Source: Shewanella pealeana ATCC 700345
Lineage (GTDB): Bacteria; Pseudomonadota; Gammaproteobacteria; Enterobacterales; Shewanellaceae
DNA: 64,000 bases
Assembly: GCF_000018285.1 (NCBI RefSeq)
Contig: NC_009901.1
Coordinates: 3,347,001-3,411,000 of the forward strand
Direction of reading: 5' to 3'
Shown here piece by piece: positions 1 to 9,701 of this stretch; position 1 is the stretch's first letter; each line of letters begins with the position of its first letter. The position numbers were made by a program, and so were the translations under genes. Under the pieces are notes generated by a model, which was not told where the DNA came from, ran no database searches, and saw only the letters and a program-made list of their open reading frames with translations.

Positions 1-91
1 TACCACTTTCCAACTTAATTTCTAACAGTGAACAGGCGCTTGTCAGTGTTGCCACAACAGCTAACAAACAAAAGCGAAACAGCGCTTTCAT
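1..91 (-). CDS. Lipoprotein, N-terminal fragment (cut by window edge)
   Basis: Only the first 30 codons are inside the window. They read as a signal peptide (positively charged start, then a leucine/valine-rich core) ending in a lipobox-like TSAC, so the mature protein probably begins at that Cys and is lipid-anchored. A clear GGAGG sits just upstream of the ATG at 89-91, which makes the start secure. The -3 position of the lipobox is Thr rather than Leu, a weaker match. The function cannot be judged from this fragment. Confidence 0.6.
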   Translation of the reverse strand, partial: MKALFRFCLLAVVATLTSACSLLEIKLESG

Positions 92-331
92 AATTCCTCC
101 AGAAAACACACAATTCATTGAATATTTTGGTAAAACACACCTAATAAATAATTCTAACACTGCGAATCAACAATACCTATCGCTATGTCTACTATCCCCT
201 ATTAACAACTCTGATGAATGGAGCTTATAGGCTCTACCCATTTGTCGTTTAAATGAGTTTCACTTGTAAGCTAATTCTAGCTAACTTAAAATCTGCCGCA
301 AATTCGAACAACAAATGTCATATCGAGCTTT

Positions 332-583
332 ATGAAGCAATCACCTTGTGTAGCCAAATGTGGCCTAAATGATGAAGATTATTGTATGGGCTGCTATCGC
401 CATATCGATGAGATAGTCGGTTGGGGAAGTGCCAGCGATGAGCGAAAAGCGCAGATCTGGCAAAATCTGGCCGAACGAAAAGCATTGATGCAAGGCGGAG
501 AAAACAGTGCCATTTTAAGTCGTGCTAAATGGTTAGAGGCTGAGAAAAGGTTGAAGCCTGCAGAGTCAGACGAAATCAGCTAG
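332..583 (+). CDS. DUF1289 domain protein
   Basis: Small 83-residue cysteine-rich cytosolic protein of the DUF1289 family (often described as predicted Fe-S proteins). The family pattern is visible at the N-terminus: SPCVAKC, then CMGCYR, followed by a conserved W-G-x-S/A segment and an arginine-rich helix. The four cysteines suggest metal or cluster binding, but no biochemical role is established. It stands alone, convergent with the nuclease gene on the minus strand. The two share a perfect 45-bp palindrome whose left arm contains this gene's stop codon. Confidence 0.85.
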   Translation: MKQSPCVAKCGLNDEDYCMGCYRHIDEIVGWGSASDERKAQIWQNLAERKALMQGGENSAILSRAKWLEAEKRLKPAESDEIS

Positions 584-624
584 ATAGTAAAAGAGCCGCT
601 ATATGCGGCTCTTTTACTATCTAG
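580..624. terminator. Bidirectional terminator palindrome
   Basis: Two 20-base arms, perfectly complementary, flank a 5-base TATAT loop. The core is AAAAGAGCCGC/GCGGCTCTTTT, giving a T-run on both strands. The left arm includes the stop codon of the DUF1289 gene (581-583), and the right arm ends just before the stop of the minus-strand HNH gene. It should terminate both convergent transcripts. Confidence 0.85.
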
Positions 625-629
625 CGGTA

Positions 630-992
630 TTACTTTTTCAGCATACTCTTTAAATCCGCGAACGGATTATAAGTCGCTGCTTCCACTTTTGTTTCAGTGG
701 TTGAACCGTATTGAATCAACTCTTCAAACTTTGAGTGTTCGTTGTCATGACAATAAAGACACAATAACTCCCAGTTAGAGCCATCTGATGGGTTATTATC
801 GTGGTTATGATCACGATGATGTACCGTCAACTCTCTTAGGTTGGCATTGTTAAATTCACGAGTACAACGACCACAAACCCATGGATAGAGTTTAAGTGCC
901 TGTTCGCGATAACCGACTTCACGCTTAGCCTTATATTCTCTAGCCTCAGCCAATACTCTATCTAACTTACTTTGCCCTTGATTGGTCGACAT
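630..992 (-). CDS. yajD: HNH nuclease YajD
   Basis: HNH-type endonuclease of the YajD family, about 120 residues as in E. coli. It shows the zinc-binding CGRC and CLYC pairs, the HHRDHNH core of the HNH fold, the GSNWELLCLYCHDNEHSK segment and the C-terminal YNPFADLK signature. The fold cleaves nucleic acid in restriction and homing enzymes; YajD itself has no firmly known cellular role. I place the start at the ATG at 992, which follows AGAAAGAG. A frame-matched ATG four codons upstream (1004) has no ribosome site. The gene is downstream of the tandem-repeat array and convergent with the DUF1289 gene. Confidence 0.85.
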   Translation of the reverse strand: MSTNQGQSKLDRVLAEAREYKAKREVGYREQALKLYPWVCGRCTREFNNANLRELTVHHRDHNHDNNPSDGSNWELLCLYCHDNEHSKFEELIQYGSTTETKVEAATYNPFADLKSMLKK

Positions 993-1063
993 GCTCTTTC
1001 TCATTTAAAGTGTGTTACCTAGAGCCAATTGTACCACTGACTCTAGGAAAATTTCACCGCAAT

Positions 1064-1462
1064 TTACTGACTAACATTTTGCCAATAATGACAGATTAAC
1101 GTTTTCCCCATAACTTACTGACTAACATTTTACCAATAATGACAGATTAACGTTTTACCCATAACTTACTGACTAACATTTTGCCAATAATGACAGATTA
1201 ACGTTTTACCCATAACTTACTGACTAACATTTTGCCAATAATGACAGATTAACGTTTTACCCATAACTTACTGACTAACATTTTGCCAATAATGACAGGT
1301 TAACGTTTTACCCATAACTTACTGACTAACATTTTACCAATAATGACAGATTAACGTTTTACCCATAACTTACTGACTAACATTTCGCCAATAATGACAA
1401 ATTAACGTTTTACCAATACTTACTGACTAACGTTTTTGCCAGTCATGTCAGACTAAGCGTTA
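1064..1462. repeat. Eight-copy 51-bp tandem repeat array
   Basis: Seven near-identical 51-bp units start at 1064, 1115, 1166, 1217, 1268, 1319 and 1370 (the last is 50 bp), followed by a diverged partial unit from 1420 that runs into the 3' end of the BCCT gene. Units differ by single bases, e.g. TTGCC/TTACC. Each unit is itself two related halves: TAACATTTTGCCAATAA and TAACGTTTTACCCATAA, each preceded by TGAC. The array lies between two minus-strand genes. There are no unique spacers, so it is not a CRISPR array. Confidence 0.95.
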
Positions 1463-3438
1463 GTTTCACTGCTTAAATACTCTGAACTTGATAAATGCAG
1501 GTAATGTAAGTATTTCTCATACTGAGTCACTACATCTGCCAGGATCTGTTCTTGAGTAAAGCCCATCACGTCATAGTGTTGACCGCCGTGCTCAAGGAAG
1601 ACTTCTACGCGGTAGTAGAAGTTATCACCATCATCATTGCTAACGTCACTGTCTAACGGATTAGAGATGGTATAGGCACGAATACGTAGGCCATACACGA
1701 AGTCATTATGCTCTTCACTATGGACCACAAAACGCACACGATTGTCGAAGTTTAAGATCTCCGCCGAAATCGAGCGACTTAGGAAGCTTTCACATACTTT
1801 TGATAATGCTGGCTGCGCCACCTTATCTAAGAAATCTTGGGCTTCTTGCTGGCTTGGGTGAGACAGCAATACGTCAATATGCGATTCCCAACTTACGTTG
1901 GTCTTAGTGAACTGCACGCTAGTATTGTGAGACTGAACACTGTTGATCTTCAACCAATCGTCTTTAAGCGCTTTGTATAGGCCAAAACACATCAATAGCA
2001 TAACGATTAAGAAAGGTAGCGCACTGGCAATCGCCGCGGTTTGCAGGGCTTGTAAACCACCGGCTAGCAATAGAACCGATGCCACAACACCTTGCATTAA
2101 GGCCCAGAAAATACGCTGCCATACTGGTGCGTTATGATCGCCGCCCGATGTCAGGTTATCAATAACCAAAGAGCCTGAGTCGGATGATGTCACGAAGAAA
2201 GTAACAACTAAACAAAGTGCAATCGTCGACAGCAAGGTTGAGAACGGTAAATGCTCAAAAAACACGAACAGAGCAACCGAGACATCAGATGCTACAGCGT
2301 CAGACAGATAGGTTCCGCCATTTGAAATCACATCAATAGCGCTATTACCAAAGCCTGTCATCCACAGGAAGGTCAGCGCAGACGGTACAAACAAGACACC
2401 CACTAAGAATTCACGAATGGTACGACCACGAGAAACACGAGCAATAAAAGTACCGACAAATGGAGACCATGAGATCCACCAGCCCCAGTAAAGTAGCGTC
2501 CAACCACCAATCCAGTCATTCTTCTGCTCATAGGCATATAAGTTAAACGTCTTACCGACGATATCACTTAAATACGCACCGGTGTTTTGTACAAATGCTT
2601 GCAGTAGTTCAACCGTTGGACCAAATACAAGCACAAACAATAGCAATAATACCGCTAGCAGAAGGTTTAATTCACTTAAGCGCTTAACACCCTTGTCTAA
2701 GCCTGAGAACACTGACACAGTCGCAATTAGACAGACACCGATAATTAAGCAAACTTGTACCGTAGTGCTAACTGGCACACCTAACAGGTAGTTAAGGCCA
2801 GAGTTAAGCTGTAGTACACCAAAGCCGAGTGAAGTCGCTACACCGAACATGGTACCGAGTACCGCAAAAGTATCGACGGCATGACCAATTGGGCCGTAGA
2901 TCTTATCGCCAATTAACGGGTATAAGGCACTTCTAGGCAGTAAAGGCAGTTTATGACGGTAGGAGAAGTACGCCAAACTTAATGCCACAACAGCATAGAT
3001 AGCCCAAGCATGAACACCCCAATGGAAAAAGGTGATCTTCATGGCATCTTTTGCCGCTTGAATGGTCAATGGATCCGCATCTGGCGGAGACATGTAGTGC
3101 ATCACAGGCTCTGCCACACCGAAGAACATCAAGCCGATACCCATACCGGCTGAAAACAGCATTGCGATCCAGCTTTTATAGGTGTAATCAGGCTCAGCAT
3201 GATCAGGGCCTAACTTGATATCGCCAAAGCGGCTCACCATCACGAAGATGATAAAGATAAGAAATACCGCTACGCCCAAGATGTAGAGCCAGCCAGCTTT
3301 AAGCTCGAACCATGATTGAGCTGTTTTGAATACATCTTGTGACTGAGTGGGCCAAATGGCGCAAACTGCAACCATTAAGGTGATTAAAATGACTGAGGAG
3401 AAAAAAACAGGTGGATTAATACTCGATTTTATCGACAT
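1453..3438 (-). CDS. BCCT family glycine betaine/choline/carnitine transporter
   Basis: Secondary transporter of the betaine/choline/carnitine family, which imports quaternary-ammonium osmolytes across the inner membrane with Na+ or H+. About twelve hydrophobic segments cover residues 15-510. The family signature around GGWTLLYWGWWISWSPFVG is intact. A hydrophilic C-terminal tail of roughly 150 residues resembles the cytoplasmic extension of BetT-type carriers, which sense osmotic strength. Substrate cannot be fixed from sequence. The start is taken as ATG at 3438, because an upstream GTG at 3465 lacks a ribosome site. The stop codon lies inside the last, diverged unit of the 51-bp array. No bet catabolic genes are adjacent. 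Confidence 0.88.
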   Translation of the reverse strand: MSIKSSINPPVFFSSVILITLMVAVCAIWPTQSQDVFKTAQSWFELKAGWLYILGVAVFLIFIIFVMVSRFGDIKLGPDHAEPDYTYKSWIAMLFSAGMGIGLMFFGVAEPVMHYMSPPDADPLTIQAAKDAMKITFFHWGVHAWAIYAVVALSLAYFSYRHKLPLLPRSALYPLIGDKIYGPIGHAVDTFAVLGTMFGVATSLGFGVLQLNSGLNYLLGVPVSTTVQVCLIIGVCLIATVSVFSGLDKGVKRLSELNLLLAVLLLLFVLVFGPTVELLQAFVQNTGAYLSDIVGKTFNLYAYEQKNDWIGGWTLLYWGWWISWSPFVGTFIARVSRGRTIREFLVGVLFVPSALTFLWMTGFGNSAIDVISNGGTYLSDAVASDVSVALFVFFEHLPFSTLLSTIALCLVVTFFVTSSDSGSLVIDNLTSGGDHNAPVWQRIFWALMQGVVASVLLLAGGLQALQTAAIASALPFLIVMLLMCFGLYKALKDDWLKINSVQSHNTSVQFTKTNVSWESHIDVLLSHPSQQEAQDFLDKVAQPALSKVCESFLSRSISAEILNFDNRVRFVVHSEEHNDFVYGLRIRAYTISNPLDSDVSNDDGDNFYYRVEVFLEHGGQHYDVMGFTQEQILADVVTQYEKYLHYLHLSSSEYLSSETNA

Positions 3439-4011
3439 ATAGTTACCGCGATTAATGAAGTACACGCACTAATTCTAGCTTTACGTGACAAGGCCGCCAG
3501 AGATAAAAGCGTATTAGCTAATATCAGAATACACTGGTGGGATTATTTTTTTGTTGTTAAACCCGTAAGTGATACTCACCTTAAGAATGTTTATAAAACC
3601 TAGAGGCTTATCTTGGATATAGATGAGGCTTTTGATTAATTAACATCTATTTACCAATTATGATAAATAAATACCTTATGTCGAGTAACCAAGGTCAACT
3701 AAAACATAAGCACTTACTTACCGTGAAAGGCACACAAATCACATTGAATAGCTAAACCCTAGAATGCCCTTTTAAAGGGTAGTTCAGCTATTAAATAGAA
3801 TTTGATGTACGGGTTATAACAACACAATATTTACTTACACCATACATTATTTCCCGACTTAATGATTTCGTCTATAGCGCATAAACAGAAAAAGCAGCTT
3901 ATCGCTGCTTTTTTGTATAAGTTAAGTCAACATTTAATGAGAAATGTGAACCTAATCCCACTGCTATTTTTTAACATTTAGCTTGGATTGAAAAACAAAT
4001 GCTCAAAAACC
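3439..4011. other. Intergenic region between BCCT and phoU
   Basis: About 570 bases without a convincing ORF. It should hold the BCCT promoter at the left. Around 3748-3796 there is an interrupted dyad (AATAGCT...AGCTATT enclosing CCCTTTTAAAGGG) that could be a structured RNA or terminator. The clear terminator at 3889-3915 is listed separately. Nothing else is recognised. Confidence 0.4.
3889..3915 (-). terminator. Intrinsic terminator after phoU
   Basis: AAAAGCAGC / GCTGCTTTT stem with a short TTATC loop and a T-run on either strand, about 100 bases beyond the phoU stop. It probably ends the pstCAB-phoU transcript. Confidence 0.75.
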
Positions 4012-4722
4012 TTAAAGATTGAGGTCTTTTTCCATCTCTTCATAAGAGATATGGCGCACATCTTTACCCTTAACATAATAGATAATGTACTCACAAATAT
4101 TCTGACAACGGTCACCCACACGCTCTACGGCACGGGCAGCCCAAAGTACATCTAAGACTTCAGGAATTGAACGCGGATCCGCCATCATGTAGGTCATCAA
4201 CTGACGAATTATGCCTTCATATTCTTTATCTAGTTTAGTGTCTTCTTTATGCAGCTCAAATGCCACATCGGCATCCATCCGTGCCAGTGCATCGAGGGTC
4301 AAGTGCAAAGTGCGGGTAGCATGACGTCCCATGTTTTCGATACTGACAAGCAGCGGTTGCTGATTCTTAGAGCGTTTATCCATTGCCGCTCTAGCAATCT
4401 TCACGCAGGCATCACCAATGCGTTCGAGATCGGTAATAGTTTTAGAAATGGCTAACACTAGACGCAAATCGCTAGCCGCTGGCTGGCGCTTAGCAATGAT
4501 ACGAGCACACTCTTCATCAATTGCCACTTCCATGCCATTTACCTTGTGATCGCCATCTATCACCTTTTGAGCAAGTTCGGCATCCAGAGCGCTTAACGCA
4601 TCTAATGACTGCTCAAGTTGACGCTCAACCAAGCCACCCATTGCCAGCACACGATTGCGAATATCATCCAGCTCAGCGTTAAACTGACCCGAGATATGTT
4701 TGTTTAAATTCATGTTTTCCAT
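4012..4722 (-). CDS. phoU: Phosphate signalling protein PhoU
   Basis: Cytosolic adaptor that links the Pst phosphate transporter to the PhoR sensor kinase and keeps the Pho regulon off when phosphate is ample. The product starts [15 protein letters not shown], very close to E. coli PhoU, and has the two repeated three-helix PhoU units with the E/D-x3-D metal-binding pattern ([11 protein letters not shown] and [13 protein letters not shown]). Length about 236 residues matches the family. I choose the ATG at 4722, which has AGGGA nine bases upstream; an ATG at 4731 is too close to it. It is the last gene of the pst operon, about 20 bases after pstB. Confidence 0.96.
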   Translation of the reverse strand: MENMNLNKHISGQFNAELDDIRNRVLAMGGLVERQLEQSLDALSALDAELAQKVIDGDHKVNGMEVAIDEECARIIAKRQPAASDLRLVLAISKTITDLERIGDACVKIARAAMDKRSKNQQPLLVSIENMGRHATRTLHLTLDALARMDADVAFELHKEDTKLDKEYEGIIRQLMTYMMADPRSIPEVLDVLWAARAVERVGDRCQNICEYIIYYVKGKDVRHISYEEMEKDLNL

Positions 4723-4743
4723 TGCAGTCATTCCCTATCTCTA

Positions 4744-5562
4744 TTAACCGTAACGGCCAGTAATGTAATCTTCGGTCTTCTTCTGCTTAGGCGTGGTAAA
4801 TATGGTGTTAGTATCAGCATATTCAATGAGTTCGCCCATATACATAAATGCAGTTTGATCCGATACCCGCGCAGCCTGTTGCATGTTGTGCGTCACAATC
4901 ACCACGGTATATTTAGATTTAAGATCGGTGATCAATTCTTCAATGGTCAAGGTTGAAATCGGATCCAGTGCCGATGTGGGCTCATCAAGCAGTAAGACCT
5001 CAGGCTCAATAGCAATGGCACGAGCAATCACTAGACGCTGCTGCTGACCACCCGACAAACCAAAGGCGTTGTCGTGTAACCTGTCTTTCACTTCATCCCA
5101 GATTGCAGCGCCGCGCAATGAGCGCTCAGCCGCATCATCGAGTTCACGGCGATTATTCACCCCTTGCAGACGCAACCCGTACACCACGTTCTCGTAGATT
5201 GATTTAGGGAATGGATTCGGGCGCTGGAATACCATGCCGACATTACGACGAAGCGCTGCAACATCGACCCTCTTATCGTAAATATTCTGTCCATGTAACA
5301 TGATCTCACCACCAATATGGCAGTTGTCGACCAAGTCATTCATGCGGTTGATGCAGCGCAGTAGCGTCGATTTACCACAACCACTCGGGCCGATGAATGC
5401 GGTCACCTTTTTCTTAGGGATCTTCATCGACACATCAAACAGTGCCTGCTTGTCACCATATTTAAGATCTAGGTTACGGATCTCTAGGGCTGTTTGTTCT
5501 GGTGTTAAGTTTTCTAGGTCTAGCATATCTGTCTTCATTACCGATTGATCTATTGAAATCAT
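4744..5562 (-). CDS. pstB: Phosphate ABC transporter ATPase PstB
   Basis: ATP-hydrolysing subunit of the PstSCAB high-affinity phosphate importer, bound to the cytoplasmic face of PstC/PstA. Walker A is GPSGCGKST (residues 58-66), the ABC signature LSGGQQQR, and Walker B VLLLDEP followed by TSALDP. NRMNDL and [10 protein letters not shown] are typical PstB segments. Length 272 is usual with a short N-terminal extension of about 20 residues. The gene lies 31 bases after pstA and just before phoU, so the four genes are almost certainly cotranscribed. Confidence 0.96.
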   Translation of the reverse strand: MISIDQSVMKTDMLDLENLTPEQTALEIRNLDLKYGDKQALFDVSMKIPKKKVTAFIGPSGCGKSTLLRCINRMNDLVDNCHIGGEIMLHGQNIYDKRVDVAALRRNVGMVFQRPNPFPKSIYENVVYGLRLQGVNNRRELDDAAERSLRGAAIWDEVKDRLHDNAFGLSGGQQQRLVIARAIAIEPEVLLLDEPTSALDPISTLTIEELITDLKSKYTVVIVTHNMQQAARVSDQTAFMYMGELIEYADTNTIFTTPKQKKTEDYITGRYG

Positions 5563-5593
5563 GTTCTTTCCTACTGCTTAGGATAATCGTCAA

Positions 5594-7246
5594 TTAGTGC
5601 TCAAGCGAACGATATTTTTCGCGTAAGTGGTTTCGTACACCGATGGCGGTTAAATTAAGTGCCACAATTACCGAGACCAAAAGGAATGAAGTAGCGTATA
5701 CCAATGGACGCGCTGCTTCTACGTTAGGGCTTTGGAACCCAACATCATAGATGTGGAAACCTAAGTGCATAAACTTACGTTCTAGATGCACAAATGGGAA
5801 ATTCATGTCGATTGGCAGTGTCGGCGCAAGCTTAACCACACCTACCAACATTAAGGGGGCAACCTCACCCGCTGCACGGGCAACAGCCAAAATCAAACCC
5901 GTCATAATAGCAGGGCTCGCCATAGGGATAATAATACGCCACAGCGTTTCAGCCTTAGTCGCGCCGAGTGCCAAGCTACCTTGGCGAACTGAGCTTGGAA
6001 TACGGCTCAAACCTTCTTCCGTCGATACAATCACCACCGGCAAAGTTAAAATAGCCAGGGTCAGTGCTGACCAGATCACCCCAGGTGAGCCAAATGTCGG
6101 AGCGGGTAGCGCTTCAGGGTAGAACAACTGATCTAGCGTGCCACCAAACATATAGACAAAGAAACCTAAGCCAAATACGCCGTACACAATTGATGGTACA
6201 CCAGCTAAGTTAATTACCGCGATGCGGATCATCTTAGTCACAGGGCCTTTTTTAGCGTATTCGTGTAAGTAGATAGCGGCGATAACACCAAATGGCGTCA
6301 CGATAACCGCCATCAGCATCACCATAAATACGGTGCCGAAAATCGCAGGGAAGACACCACCCTCGGTGTTTGCTTCTCGCGGGTCATCACTGACAAATTT
6401 GCCCACACCAATAAACCAGTGGCCGATTCTCCCCATAAGGCCCAATCGGTTGGCGTAGGTCACATCTAAGATGGTATCTAGCTTAAGTGTCACTTCTTCG
6501 CCGCGCATATCGCGAATAACGACTGAATCTCTGCCCGCTTGTGTCTTAAGGGCGAAGAACTCTTTCTCTACAACAAGGTATTCGGCGTTGAGCTTGGCGC
6601 TGGCCGCTTCAATCTCTGCTTTGCGAGTCTCAGTTAACGCGTTATCCAGCTCATAACGACGTGACTTTAGGCGTAGATTCTCAAGCTCATAGTTAATCGA
6701 GCCAATCACTCCTTTTTGTATATCGAGCGCTTCATCGTTAAGCTCAACGGCGCGATTTATATGGGACTGAAAATCAGCCTCGATATCTTGTGAGGCTAAA
6801 CGCTTGCCATCTTCGATAATCGCCACAGGGAAACCATAAAAATCACCATTTTTACTGCGCTCGATTACCGCAATGTTTTCAGGCTGTGAGCGAGATATGA
6901 TATCTGTTGCCAAAATCCAGCGGAAATCTAGACCGACAAACTCACGGTTACCCGTCTTGATCAAATAACGTGTGATGTTCTCACCGACTTCTGTGTCGAA
7001 CTTATGTCCAGCGGCAAGTAAACGCTCTGTTGGGACTTCTTCTTTATCGTAGATTTCACCAATAAGTGTGTAACGCTCGCCTTGCTGGTTCTTCATCTCC
7101 CACTGATAAATATCTGCAGGCCAGAAGTAACTCAGACCACGCCAGGCTATTAGTAGCAACAATCCAAGCACCGCGATCAAACACACGCTTACCGCGCCAC
7201 TGGTCATCCAAATCCAAGGAGAACCAGACTTAAACCACTTACCCAT
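5594..7246 (-). CDS. pstA: Phosphate ABC transporter permease PstA, enlarged
   Basis: Inner-membrane permease subunit of the Pst phosphate importer. The C-terminal third (about residues 300-540) has the expected transmembrane segments and the EAA-type loop (SLALGATKAETLWRIIIP) that docks onto PstB. The protein is 550 residues against about 300 for E. coli PstA. The extra 250 residues lie between the first membrane segment (about 14-36) and the rest, and are hydrophilic and charged, with a probable coiled coil around 165-235, so they should be periplasmic. Gap to pstC is 86 bases, to pstB 31. No pstS is in the window, so the binding protein must be encoded elsewhere. Confidence 0.93.
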   Translation of the reverse strand: MGKWFKSGSPWIWMTSGAVSVCLIAVLGLLLLIAWRGLSYFWPADIYQWEMKNQQGERYTLIGEIYDKEEVPTERLLAAGHKFDTEVGENITRYLIKTGNREFVGLDFRWILATDIISRSQPENIAVIERSKNGDFYGFPVAIIEDGKRLASQDIEADFQSHINRAVELNDEALDIQKGVIGSINYELENLRLKSRRYELDNALTETRKAEIEAASAKLNAEYLVVEKEFFALKTQAGRDSVVIRDMRGEEVTLKLDTILDVTYANRLGLMGRIGHWFIGVGKFVSDDPREANTEGGVFPAIFGTVFMVMLMAVIVTPFGVIAAIYLHEYAKKGPVTKMIRIAVINLAGVPSIVYGVFGLGFFVYMFGGTLDQLFYPEALPAPTFGSPGVIWSALTLAILTLPVVIVSTEEGLSRIPSSVRQGSLALGATKAETLWRIIIPMASPAIMTGLILAVARAAGEVAPLMLVGVVKLAPTLPIDMNFPFVHLERKFMHLGFHIYDVGFQSPNVEAARPLVYATSFLLVSVIVALNLTAIGVRNHLREKYRSLEH

Positions 7247-7332
7247 TAGCTAAACCTCTTAAGGCTACTGCCGAAATAGCATTTAGTGAAATTGTATTAA
7301 ACATCATTTTCTTATCATCCATAACAATGGGG

Positions 7333-9588
7333 TTAAAGTGAGCTGTAACGTTCACGTAGACGCTGTCTCACTACTTCCGCAATCGTGTTGAAGAAGAATG
7401 TAAAGATAAATAAAACAAAGGCCGCCAAGAACAACACCCGATAGTGGGAGCTACCAATGGCAGATTCTGGCATCTCTACCGCGATGTTTGCAGCAAGGGT
7501 TCTCATCCCCTCGAACACACTCCACTCCATAATCGCAGTGTTACCTGTCGCCATCAGCACAATCATGGTCTCACCGACAGCGCGCCCAAGCCCCATCATT
7601 ACCGCAGAGAAAATACCTGGGCTTGCGGTAAGTAACACTACACGCGTCAGGGTCTGCCAGGTCGTTGCACCTAGTGCTAGACTACCGTTTGATAGGTGAC
7701 GCGGTACAGAGAACACCGCATCTTCTGCGATAGAGAAAATCGTTGGGATAACCGCGAAGCCCATGGCAATCCCCACCACCAAGGCATTACGCTGATCAAA
7801 GGTGATCCCGAGCTCGTTAGTGATAAACATACGGGTATCACCATCGAATAGAGCCAGCTCAAGACTTGGGCTAATCGCAAATGAGAACCAACCGATAAAG
7901 ATAATCACAGGCAAGAGTATCAGCTCTTGATAAGTCTCAGGCAGACGTTGCTTCCACTTGCCAGGCATCTTGTGCCAAGCAAACGCCGTACTTAAAATTG
8001 ACACCGGAAGCAGTATCAATAAGGTGAGTATTCCAGGTAAATTATTTTCGATGAGAGGGGCTAACCAGAGGCCAGCTAAGAAGCCCAAGATAACCGTGGG
8101 TAAAGCCTCCATAATCTCAATGGTTGGCTTAACAATAGCGCGCACTTTCGGCGACATGAAGTAAGCGGTATACACGGCGCCAGCAATGGCTAACGGCGTA
8201 GCAAATAACATGGCGTACAAGGCGGCTTTCATTGTACCAAAAGCCAGCGGCATAAGGCTTAACTTAGCTTCGAAATCGTCAGAGCCCGAAGTAGACTGCC
8301 ACACATACATAGGCTCAGGGTAACCTTCGTACCACACCTTCTCCCACATTGCGCTCCAAGATACTTCAGGGTGAGTATTGGATACGCTAAATAAGTTAAG
8401 CTTACCGTCGGCTTCAACGATTAGCGCATTTGAACGTGGACTAAAGCCAACTGTACCAGGGTTATTAAGATTGAAGTTCTCAGAGAATAGCTTTCTCTCA
8501 CTGGTGGTATAAAGCAGGCTTAGGTCGCCATCTTCTGTAATGGTGACAAAGCTCTTACGATAAAACTCAGAGGCCACACTTTTAATGTCGCCCTTGCCTT
8601 TAAACTCTCGTATTTCTTGATATTGACGCCCTTGATCTCCATTCACCTGAAAATACTGCTGCACTAGGCCTGTGTCGTAACTCACCAGTAATGAGCTCGC
8701 CCCAGCCAATAGGGTCACATTCGATACTTTGGCGTTCGCGCGTCCTAATGACAGAACTTGACTCAGCTGCACCTCTTCTGCATCACGAATATCGTAGATG
8801 AACAGTTTATTATCAGAACTTAAAATCAACTGACGTTGATCTGGCGTCATTAACTGTTGTTGTACATTCACTGGTGAGTCAGGAATGGTACTGTTGTAAG
8901 ACACCCACTCCACCTCTTCTGTCATCATATTCTCTTCACCTTCTTGGCGAGAGAGATGCCAGACTTTATCGTCGGTTTGATACACGAAACTCATTTTGTC
9001 GCTACTGTAATCAAACACTAAGTTGTTTAATGCCCGCCCTTGAGAGTCCACGGTTAACGGTTCATTACCGTTAGAGAAGCGAAGTCTTGGTGTGATCAAA
9101 CGCTTATCGTCAGGATAAGTCACCCCAAATTCGACACCCGCAATAATCACCTGACCATTATTCAAGCCCAGAGCAAAACGTTGCTCACTCGGCACGGCTG
9201 TAGAGCTGCTTACCACATGAGTGCCCGCGGGCGTATTAATTTGCTCACTTCTTAATAGCTGAGAAGTATGCGTATCATAAAAATCAACCTTACCGAGTTG
9301 TGACACTCGATACATAATTTCATTTTGTTCGTCGCTACCGACCATTAATGCTGGTTTGTTGTCGTGATACTCAGCACTCACAACAGGCGAAACTTCTGCA
9401 CTATCGAAGATTGGCTTTACCACATAAAGTAGATAAAAGAAGATCAGTAGCAGCGCGACAAATACCATGGTTCCACCTACGGTGACACCGATTTGGGCTG
9501 CTTTATCCTTGATTGCTCTGCGCGAAGTACCATTGTTTATCAATAGGTGTTTCGCAGCAGGTCCAGGCTGAGAGACCTGAGTTTCCAT
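7333..9588 (-). CDS. pstC: Phosphate ABC transporter permease PstC, enlarged
   Basis: Partner permease of PstA. Residues about 455-745 carry the membrane segments, the EIMEALPTVILGFLAGLWLAP region and the EAA loop (SLALGATTWQTLTRVVLL). The protein is 751 residues, more than twice E. coli PstC. After one N-terminal membrane helix (about 33-58) there is a soluble segment of some 390 residues, rich in short beta-strand-like repeats (for example DQRQLILSSDNKLFIYDI), which looks like a WD40-type propeller in the periplasm. It is the first gene of the operon and lies behind a clear Pho box, so it is probably induced by PhoB at low phosphate. Confidence 0.93.
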   Translation of the reverse strand: METQVSQPGPAAKHLLINNGTSRRAIKDKAAQIGVTVGGTMVFVALLLIFFYLLYVVKPIFDSAEVSPVVSAEYHDNKPALMVGSDEQNEIMYRVSQLGKVDFYDTHTSQLLRSEQINTPAGTHVVSSSTAVPSEQRFALGLNNGQVIIAGVEFGVTYPDDKRLITPRLRFSNGNEPLTVDSQGRALNNLVFDYSSDKMSFVYQTDDKVWHLSRQEGEENMMTEEVEWVSYNSTIPDSPVNVQQQLMTPDQRQLILSSDNKLFIYDIRDAEEVQLSQVLSLGRANAKVSNVTLLAGASSLLVSYDTGLVQQYFQVNGDQGRQYQEIREFKGKGDIKSVASEFYRKSFVTITEDGDLSLLYTTSERKLFSENFNLNNPGTVGFSPRSNALIVEADGKLNLFSVSNTHPEVSWSAMWEKVWYEGYPEPMYVWQSTSGSDDFEAKLSLMPLAFGTMKAALYAMLFATPLAIAGAVYTAYFMSPKVRAIVKPTIEIMEALPTVILGFLAGLWLAPLIENNLPGILTLLILLPVSILSTAFAWHKMPGKWKQRLPETYQELILLPVIIFIGWFSFAISPSLELALFDGDTRMFITNELGITFDQRNALVVGIAMGFAVIPTIFSIAEDAVFSVPRHLSNGSLALGATTWQTLTRVVLLTASPGIFSAVMMGLGRAVGETMIVLMATGNTAIMEWSVFEGMRTLAANIAVEMPESAIGSSHYRVLFLAAFVLFIFTFFFNTIAEVVRQRLRERYSSL

Positions 9589-9701
9589 TAAGAACCTCGA
9601 TTATTATAAAGCCAGTCAAATTTTAACTGGGATTGTATTAACGACTATGTTAACACTAGGGTTATAAACAACATCTACGCACGCGTATTTTAATGTTGAG
9701 C

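Noticed and set aside
1064..1462. CRISPR-like array
   Set aside because: Repeats are contiguous 51-bp units with no unique spacers and no cas genes nearby.
4012..9588. Complete pstSCAB operon
   Set aside because: No pstS gene is found between the Pho box and phoU; the binding protein must be elsewhere.
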